DNA from: Ipomoea triloba
Taxonomy: Eukaryota > Streptophyta > Magnoliopsida > Solanales > Convolvulaceae
Reading direction: 5' to 3'
DNA: 64,000 bases
NCBI RefSeq assembly: GCF_003576645.1
Contig: NC_044930.1
Coordinates: 17,316,391 to 17,380,390 of the forward strand
The notes under the pieces were generated by a model that ran no database searches, was not told the origin of the DNA, and saw nothing but the letters and a program-made list of their open reading frames with translations. Positions 57,501-64,000 of the stretch are shown here, piece by piece. Both the position numbers and the translations under genes were made by a program. Position 1 is the stretch's first letter, and every line of letters begins with the position of its first letter.

Positions 57501-58303
57501 ATGCTATTACATGCATTAGATCAAAGTTTTCAGATTATTATAGAAATATTCCTATAATTTATTTAATTGCAATGTGTTTTGATCCTCGTTGTAAACTATA
57601 TGGTTTAAGTACTTTTTTACAAACTTATTATGAATGTTTAGAATTAGATGATCCTGATGATCCGAACTATGTTAATGTTAATTCTATACATAATGAAATA
57701 ACGAGTTTATTTCATAGTTTGTGTGAAGAATATTTACAGGCTTATGGTCCGTCGTTGAATATTAGTATGTCTTCTCGAAGTACTTCACAAAGCTCACAAT
57801 CATCCCTACGAAGTAGAGGCTTTAACATGTTAGGTAGAGCAAGTAAAAGTCGTCGGACCAGTCGGAGCGGGACTAGTTCATCATCTCCAGCATTATCCGA
57901 GGTGGAGATATATTTAAATATTGAGTTTGTATCTTTAGATAATGATAATAATCTTGATGTTTTGCAGTGGTGGAAAGACCACGAAAAAAAATTTCCTATT
58001 TTATCTATTATTGCAAAACAAATTTTTGGAACTCCTACTTCTACAGTAGCAGTTGAACAGGAGTTTATTGCAGGTGGAAACATGTTAGACGGACTCGTTC
58101 AAGAATGACGCCACAGTCAATTGAAATTCAAGTTTGCACATCCGATTGCGGATTGGCAAAACTTAGAGAACAAGAGAATGATAAGTCAGGCATCATCAAC
58201 GATTTCTTTTCCGATGATGCAACCACTACTGCAACCGAAGGGGAACAAACCGACTCCTAAAGTCCTAATTCCTAAAAAAAAGGTAAAAGAACTACGTAGG
58301 CTT
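54539..58303 (+). pseudogene. hAT-2 transposase (BED finger, DDE core, hATC), broken
   Basis: The first segment (54539-55219) has three copies of an HSVHGFPSEAPSFEPPR-like repeat, then a BED zinc finger: C166-x2-C169-x17-H187-x4-H192. After the solo LTR (55220-56533) it continues TRRKFAEMVAIDGLSFSF. The catalytic Asp regions follow (ICADIWSD and IGFDNASNNTAA), then PTRWNSTF and the C-terminal dimerisation domain (WWKDHEKKFPIL, TSTVAVEQEFIAGG with the catalytic Glu). There are two further lesions. A 15-T run at 57290-57304 shifts the frame. Near 58090 one base is lost, after which RTRSRMTPQSIEIQ reads in another frame. Intact, it would be a 680-700-residue RICESLEEPER/Tam3-type transposase acting on the TAGGGGTGA ends. 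All catalytic residues are present, so loss of function looks recent. Confidence 0.9.
55220..56533 (-). mobile_element. Athila-type solo LTR (copy 2) inside the hAT-2 transposase
   Basis: 1314 bp, TGCATAGGGTGAAATGTC...GGAGGCTTATCA on the plus strand, closely similar to 11546-12855. It separates the BED finger from the catalytic domain. The CGCG core at 56242 and a diverged partner near 56294 form the same 52-bp pair as in the other LTRs. The TSD is not clean: joining ...ACACTTGCG to CAAACTAGACGC restores the reading frame, but no duplicated 5-mer is evident. Confidence 0.82.
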
Positions 58304-58919
58304 TGATTCTTATTGAACTTTGAATAAGATACGTAGGCAACTTAATCTTGGTAAAATTAAGTGCAAACCAAATTTTTTTTTTTGTTTAACATTAAAGTTT
58401 AGAGAAAATCAATGTATTATTATAACCAATGTATTCTAGATTTTAAGAATTGAGTAGTCAATAATATATGAGATTTGAATTTTGTAACCAATGTAATGTA
58501 TTCTTTTCACTTATTTGAAATCCAATTATTGAACTTGTATCAATTGTATGTTGTATACTTACTAATTACTACTTGCCTACTTCACTACTTGGCCACACAA
58601 ATACACAATTATGTTACAAGTTACAACAACTCAACAACTCAACAAGATATTTGAAAATGATAGTAATGGACTCATTGTTATTTGTTAAAATTAAAAAACG
58701 AGATAACTTAAAATTTGTACGATAATATTAATATCATAATAGTCATAATACATTAATATTTAATACTACAAATTTACATAAAAAAAATGTCGGTTATTTG
58801 GAACCGCTAGTTCCAGAAGTGGAACCAGAACCTTAATATAAGGTCCCGGTTCCGGTTTATGCAAACCAGGAACCGTGAACCGGCGGTTCGGAGCCGGAAC
58901 CCAACCGCGATCACCCCTA
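58304..58919 (+). mobile_element. 3' non-coding end of hAT-2
   Basis: AT-rich 3' sequence, then the terminal 120 bp with GGTTCCGG / CCGGAACC repeats and the inverted end GCGATCACCCCTA. No gene; short frames on either strand here are shadows of the repeat-rich end. Confidence 0.85.
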
Positions 58920-58927
58920 GAAATAAC

Positions 58928-60097
58928 ATAACATTAAACCACAACCTCAATTGGAAACAGAGAAGGAAAACACACAGGCGGAACACCCTGGCGGAACGCG
59001 CCATAGCGCTGGAACCATCCGCACGAAGGAGGCGGAACACGCTCCTCCGCCACTACTCACCGCTGGCTCTTTGTGGAAGGGTTCAGCGGGACTCATTATA
59101 TCGTTGGACCTCTCCGCAAGAACAACTCCAAACCCAGATCATTCAGACTCAATCAGACACAATGCAATGAACACAATAGGTCATTCCAGTACTCAGATTA
59201 GGATCAGATTACACATTCCAAAAGCCAAACAACACATGGAATCCATCAAAACAATAACCAATCATACCAAGGTTCAATAATAGCTAACACAATCCAAAGA
59301 TCTACAAGATATGCTCAATAATTCAACAAAACACAAGCTATATCCAAGAAATAATCCATAGGATTCCACAAAACACCAAAACACATATATATGAGAGTGA
59401 AAGTAGATTTAGTGAGACATGGAGTGTTACCTCTTATGCTAGCTTCTCCAAACACACCTCCTAGCTCACCCAACCAAACCACCATCATCACCATGATCAT
59501 CTTGACCCAAAGAATACCCCAAGGAAACCATAAGAAAATCATAAAGACTAAGGAAATGAAGAGTAAAATGCAATCTAGTAATGAACTAACACTTACCCAA
59601 GTATAGGAATCCCTAAAAGATAAATCTTGACTTGAATCCTTGCTAGGAAGAGAAGATGATTTTGTGTAGGGTTTAGGGGTAGGAAATGGCGTGAATAGTA
59701 GTGTAGGAGGAAGAAGAAGACTATATCAATTAATTAATAGAAGGCTTTTATATGAATCCCACAAAATCTATACATACATAATATATGTAGCTTTAGGGTA
59801 ATTAAATCAAGTATGGGCTCTTATAATAGGAATGGGATATGCCTCATTCAAGAATTAATTAAATAGAATAAGGCTTGAACCATTAAAGAATTGAGCCAAT
59901 TAAATATATACAATTTATTATAAGGGATGAAAGACTCCAATTGAAATCCCTTATGAATTGGGCCTCCTTAGAAATTAAATAGGCTAGATTAGGAATTATA
60001 AATTTATTTAGAAGAATAGGGCTTAATTAATTAAATTAACCCCATGAGAGAAAGAATTAGCGGGGTACAAGGCATGATTTAAATCCGGGGTATCACA
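58928..60097 (-). mobile_element. Del-type solo LTR, right part
   Basis: This continues 31826-33045 after the hAT-2 insertion and ends CCGGGGTATCACA at 60097, followed by the TSD CCTAA (60098-60102). A GC-richer block with GGCGGAAC repeats lies at 58975-59070. No gene: open frames at 58859-59280 and 59315-59606 are not supported by any domain. Confidence 0.82.
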
Positions 60098-60102
60098 CCT
60101 AA

Positions 60103-60376
60103 ACTCCACCAACTTAACTCCAATTAGGAATTTTTCTATCTCTAATTATAGAAAAAATAGTGAATGCATCTGATGAGAGAAGTCTTAAATATATCCCGTT
60201 GTCGATATTTTGTGTGGAAGGGATGAGAACTGTATGCATGAGATGGGTTCAAAGATACAGATTACAGGGATATATATAATGAGGGAATCACAGGGAGCCT
60301 GGAATAGGGAAATCACAGGGAGACTAAGATAGGGAGTCATAATCTGACTCAAATACATAGAGTCTTAATACTTGCC
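60103..60376 (-). mobile_element. Copia LTR remnant
   Basis: Directly downstream (on the minus strand) of the RNase H stop lies a short sequence with LTR character: repeated AGGGAATCACAGGGAG-type segments (60280-60330) and a TATATATAT box (about 60270). It is cut at its left by hAT-1 (60103 continues directly from the end of hAT-1 once the Del LTR is removed). The LTR start is not certain. Confidence 0.5.
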
Positions 60377-62490
60377 TCAAGCACAAGGTAAGCTAGTAAC
60401 ATGTAGCTTGTCTCTAAGAAAAGAAAATCTAGGACCAGGCAGAGCTTTAGTAAAAATATCAGCAAGTTGATCTTTGGTTGAAATAAAATTGACTTGAATA
60501 TCTCTAGAAACAACTCTATCTCTAACAAAGTGATAGTCAATCTCTACGTGATTAGTGTGAGCATGGAAGATAGGATTTGAACACATATATGTAGCAACTA
60601 GATTATCACACCACAATTTTGGAACAGAAATACCTGGAATTTGATCTCATGTAGTAGCGGAATAATCCATATCACTTCAGCACAAACATCTACTAGAGCT
60701 TTATATTCTGCCTCTCTAGAAGATCTTGCAACAGTTCTTGGTTTCTTGCAAACCCAAGACACAAGATTTGTCCCAATAAACACAACATAGCCACTAGTAG
60801 ATTTACAATCTTCAGGATACCCACCCTAATCATAATCAGATAATGCATGTATCTCTTTAGACACTGAGTTTCTTATTCGTAGACCAAAGGTAAGAGTTCC
60901 TTTAACATACCTCGGAACTCATTTTGGTTGTTCCCAGTGTGAAATTGTATGAGCATGGATTTGTTGGCAGAGTTGATTAACTGCAAAGGATAGATCAGGG
61001 CATGTGATTGTCAGGTACTGTAGTGCCCCAACCAGACTCCTGTACTGCGTATGATCATCATACAAATTTGCATTAAAGGTAATTGACTTCGAAACAGGCA
61101 TAGTTGTAGACAAAGGTTTGCATTCAGTCATTCTAGCGCATCTCAAAATATCATTCATATAACGAGCTTGAGAGAGTAGAATTCCATCATCACATTTAAG
61201 AGTTTCAATGCCAAGGAAAAGCCTAGGTTCGCCCAGATCCCTGATCTTGAAGGCAGCACACAACTTAGAAAGTATATGAGTTGCTAGATTCTGATCACTT
61301 CCCATCACAAGGATATCACCCACATAAACCAAAAAATATACATAAGCTAAATAATGTGAATAATAAAATAAAGAAACATCTGTCTTTGATGCTTGAAACC
61401 CAACAGATATTAAAAATGTGTGTAAACGATTAAACCAAGCTCTGTGGACCTGTTTTAATCCATACAAAGAGTGTTTTAACAAGCATACATGATTGGGGAA
61501 CTGAGCATCAATGTAACTTAGTGGTTGATTCATATATACAGTTTTAGTCAAATTTCCAATCAGAAAAGCATTATGAACATCAAGCTACCTGATAACCCAA
61601 CCAAAGGAAATAGCTAAAGACAATAATAATCTGACAGTAGTGGGTTTGACCACAGGATTGCATGTATCAAAGAAGTCCTGACCTGGAACCTGATTAAAAC
61701 CTTTTGCTACTAACCTGGCCTTGTGTCTCTCAATTATACCATCAGCCTTTTGTTTTGTGCGAAAGACCCATTTGCATCCAATGACATTCATATCATATCT
61801 AGAAGGAACAAGACACCATGTCTGATTTTCAAGGAGAGCATTGAATTCTTGATCTATTGCCTCACGCCATTCGTTGTGCTTAACTGCTTAAGTGTAACAA
61901 GTGGTTTCAGTATGACAAACCTGAGCAGTTAGAGCTGTAATGGGAGCCTAAGACTGGCTCCAAGTAGTTATGGCATGAGTGCGAGCTGATGGTCGATCAA
62001 ATCTGCCACGTGGGCGAGGAGCAACTATAGGAGGTGCGGATGATGATGGTATGGCAGGGATGTTAGACTTCATCACAGATTCGACCCATGGTGTATTGCA
62101 AGTGTCCAACATCACCTGCAAGGGAGATTTAGTAGCAAAGGAAAGAAACCCCTTCATCAAATCTAACATGCCTACATGCATAGATTTTATTAGTTATAAG
62201 TCCATGCACCTATACCCTTTAAAAAGAACTGGGTAACCTACGAAGACACAAGGAGAGGACCTATAGTCTATTTTATGATGATTATAGGGCCTTAAGTGAG
62301 GATAACACAGATAACCAAAGACATGAAGAAAAGAATAGGATTGAGGGGATTTATGCAACATAAGATGAGGGCTGGAGTTATTTAACACAAAAGATGACAT
62401 TTTATTAATTAAATATACAGTAGTCTCAAACGCATAATCCCAAAACTTAGTTGGAACACAGGCATGCGCCAGGAGTGCTAGACCAGTTTC
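60377..62490 (-). pseudogene. pol: Decayed Ty1/copia pol (integrase end, RT, RNase H)
   Basis: In minus-strand order: the integrase C-terminus (about 62490-61950: KFWDYAFETTVYLINKM, then FLHVFGYLCYPHLRPYN and CVFVGYPVLFKGYRCM). RT follows (61791-60919: CKWVFRTKQKADGIIERHKA, RLVAKGFNQVPGQDF, LLKHSLYGLKQVHRAWFNRL, LGIETLKCDDGILLSQARYM). RNase H is last (60783-60377: RTVARSSREAEYKAL, FHAHTNHVEIDYHFVRD, ISTKDQLADIFTKALPG). The RT active site is YVGD where copia elements have YVDD, so a catalytic Asp is lost. Stops and frame changes separate the parts. Gag, protease, the integrase core and 5' LTR are missing on the right. This is a different copia lineage from the SIRE-type elements (short linker, no third ORF). 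Confidence 0.88.
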
Positions 62491-63305
62491 AACTTAGGAG
62501 GCCGTTGCTCTTAGCCGTCGGTTTCCCATCTCAGGTACGCACGTTACTTCATTTTATTTATTTGTTTTATATTTAAGAAATATTTATTATTGTTTATTTT
62601 AATTTTGATTAATTATTATGTGTTATTGTATATGTTAGGTATTAATATTGTGATAGTTTAATTAAAAAATTGTGTATTATATATATCTATATACTTGTTA
62701 TTGTGTGTTAAAAATGTTCAATAATATATTTTAGAAATTCTCTTGTATATTATGTATTATGTGTTATGTATACTCATAGAAAAATTGTATATTGTGTATT
62801 ATGTGTTATGTATATATAAAAAGTGAAAGTGAAAAAATATAAAAAAAAATAATATAATTATCAATAAAAAAAATAATTTTATAAGTATATCAATTAAAGT
62901 ATATAAGTAAATAAAAAAAAGTATATAACCAAATTTAATTAACAAAATGTTGAATAAATAAAAAATAATTATCAAATTCAAGTATATTAGTATATAAGTA
63001 AATAAATAATCAATAAAAAGTAAATAAAATAAAGTATATAACTAAATTTAACAAAATGTTCAATAAATAAGAAATAATTGTCAAATTCAAGTATATAAGT
63101 AAATAAAATAAAGTATATAACCAAATTTAACAAAATGTTTAATAAATAAAAAATAATTATCAAATTCAAGTATATAAGTAAACAAAATAAAGTATATTAC
63201 CCAATTTAACAAAATGTTCAATGAATAAAAAATAATTATCAAATTGAAGTATATAAGTAAATAGCTAGTTTTAGTTAGTATTTTAATTTTTAAATTATTT
63301 AGTTA
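62491..63305. other. AT-rich stretch, no gene
   Basis: Left edge 62491-62545 is a GC-richer piece (GGAGGCCGTTGCTCTTAGCC) followed by CTCAGGTACGCACG, which looks like an exon end and splice donor but has no context. The rest is over 80 percent A/T by eye, with TATTGTGTATTATGTGTTATG repeats (62670-62820) and the 79-bp minisatellite. Confidence 0.6.
62973..63265. repeat. 79-bp AT-rich minisatellite, about 4 copies
   Basis: Units beginning CAAATTCAAGTATATAAGTA recur at 62973 (with an extra 30 bp), 63082, 63161 and 63240. Each includes AACAAAATGTTCAATAAATA. A degenerate copy precedes them (about 62860-62970). Confidence 0.85.
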
Positions 63306-63819
63306 GTTTTTTTTTTTTGAAAATAAAAAAGCTAATTCATTAATCATAGGCTGAAACGTTTACAATAAAGATCGATGGAATGGTCAAACATTCCTTACAG
63401 TCAGACATAGAAACAACTTCCCTAGCATAGAAAACTTGATTCGCAGATTGTTTTACAAATTTGAAGCTGAATTCTTTGAACGAACTTAAAACTTCTTTAA
63501 TGATTTGGTCAAACGTACCCAAGACTGACACTAGTTGAATAGTCTTGCACACCACCTGAGTATCTATTTCCATTCTTCTATCCATTGACAATATCTCCAT
63601 CGCCATTCTTCTATCCATTGACAATATCTCCATTGGGCTGAACTGCATATCATAGTTCATAGGAGTCTCTTTCTCATTGTCATGTTTGTCACCCAGGATG
63701 AGATTCTCGTACGCTATGACAAGTTTTATCGTTTCACGCATTATGAAAAAAGAACTCGCCAAGTAAACGAGAGGAAGAAACTCGTCAAAACAACAAGAGG
63801 AAAAACACAAAATCTGCAA
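63306..63819 (-). pseudogene. LINE (L1-type) RNase H fragment with poly(A) tail
   Basis: The minus-strand frame 63819-63340 ends in a pattern known from the RNase H domain at the end of plant LINE ORF2 and related proteins. It reads ETIKLVIAYENLIL, then IIKEVLSSFKEFSFKFVKQS-ANQVFYAREVVSMSDC and IPSIFIVNVSAYD. The end is followed by a T-run on the plus strand (63309-63321), a poly(A) tail on the minus strand. The acidic RNase H residues and the usual ANxxAHxLAR motif are altered, so it is inactive. A 33-bp duplication (CATTCTTCTATCCATTGACA, 63570 and 63603) adds an 11-residue repeat MEILSMDRRMA. Confidence 0.65.
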
Positions 63820-64000
63820 ACAAAATTAAACCGATAAAACAAAGCAAAGGGAAAAACAGTGCGAAAATAAGAGAGTAACGACCGGTAGCGGTGGAGATGG
63901 AGGAGAAAACAGTGAATGCAGAAAAGACAATGAAGATGGGCGCTGCCTGAGGTGAAGATAACAGCAGGGGAAGACGATTGGACGCTGCCTCCGATCCGCT
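63820..64000 (-). other. Unassigned sequence right of the LINE fragment
   Basis: No recognisable ORF. On the minus strand it is a C- and T-rich leader-like sequence (CTCCTCCATCTCCACCGCTA) with a TTTGCAG acceptor-like site near 63816. It could be the 5' leader of the truncated LINE or a captured host exon. It continues beyond the window. Confidence 0.3.

Larger units (their letters stand above)
33046..58919 (+). mobile_element. hAT-2 DNA transposon with nested inserts
   Basis: The ends are TAGGGGTGACCGCGGTTCGG and its inverse CAACCGCGATCACCCCTA, flanked by GAAACAAC (33038-33045) and GAAATAAC (58920-58927), an 8-bp TSD with one mismatch. Subterminal CCGGTTC / GGTTCCGG repeats are dense at both ends (33055-33180 and 58800-58905). 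Without its inserts (a SIRE-type element and a solo LTR) the element would be about 3.8 kb, normal for an autonomous hAT. It carries a nearly complete transposase on the plus strand. Confidence 0.92.

Noticed and set aside
1..64000. A previously undescribed biological system or a host gene cluster
   Set aside because: Every substantial coding signal I could identify belongs to known transposon families. The most novel signals are non-coding motifs and ORF3, listed as findings with modest scores.

Overview
The window reads as plant nuclear heterochromatin, most likely from a dicot, and I find no convincing host gene, tRNA, rRNA or CRISPR array in it. The basis is its content: Ty3/gypsy elements of the Del/Tekay and Athila types, Ty1/copia elements of the SIRE/Maximus type carrying an extra ORF after pol, hAT and CACTA DNA transposons, and a fragment of a plant LINE. 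Primer-binding sites match plant initiator tRNA-Met and tRNA-Asp. I cannot name the species. I also did not find an undescribed biological system; the interest lies in the nesting, the regulatory-looking repeats in the LTRs and some clear assembly artefacts.

Left part (1-9060): a deletion-derived gypsy element on the minus strand, with a very long 5' LTR (3267-6908) that contains a 48-bp tandem array, a PBS, and a pol remnant in which the start of RT is fused to the end of integrase. Its 3' LTR is broken after 20 nt by a related LTR in the opposite orientation (1-1682). An AT-rich LTR-like stretch with a 41-bp array follows (6909-8910).

Middle part (9061-31824): a SIRE-type 5' LTR, split by a 1.27-kb non-autonomous hAT element with a perfect 8-bp target duplication, then a PBS and a decayed gag split by an Athila-type solo LTR. 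The gag runs into the C-terminal half of a hAT transposase (hAT-1). hAT-1 is itself split by a 16-kb Athila-type element (13907-30232, TSD AAACT), which carries a CACTA element, the 3' end of a second SIRE-type element and a run of acidic ORF remnants.

Right part (31826-60102): a nest at least four levels deep. A Del-type LTR (TSD CCTAA) landed on the exact end of hAT-1. Inside it sits hAT-2 (33046-58919, near-perfect 8-bp TSD), with an almost complete but broken transposase. Inside hAT-2 lie a SIRE-type element (33537-54301, minus strand: LTR, PBS, gag, protease, integrase, RT/RNase H, third ORF, LTR) and an Athila-type solo LTR. Inside the SIRE element lie a copia solo LTR (TSD AGGTA) and a Del-type solo LTR (TSD TAGGT). 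Beyond the nest are a decayed copia pol (60377-62490), an AT-rich 79-bp minisatellite, and a LINE RNase H fragment with its poly(A) tail.

Assembly caution: around the 23-base N gap (39500-39522) and the single N (44312), contig ends overlap without being merged, so about 3.4 kb is present twice. Several exact 42-bp duplications beside these joins are probably artefacts too. Copy counts and ORF integrity between 37.7 and 45.8 kb should not be trusted.
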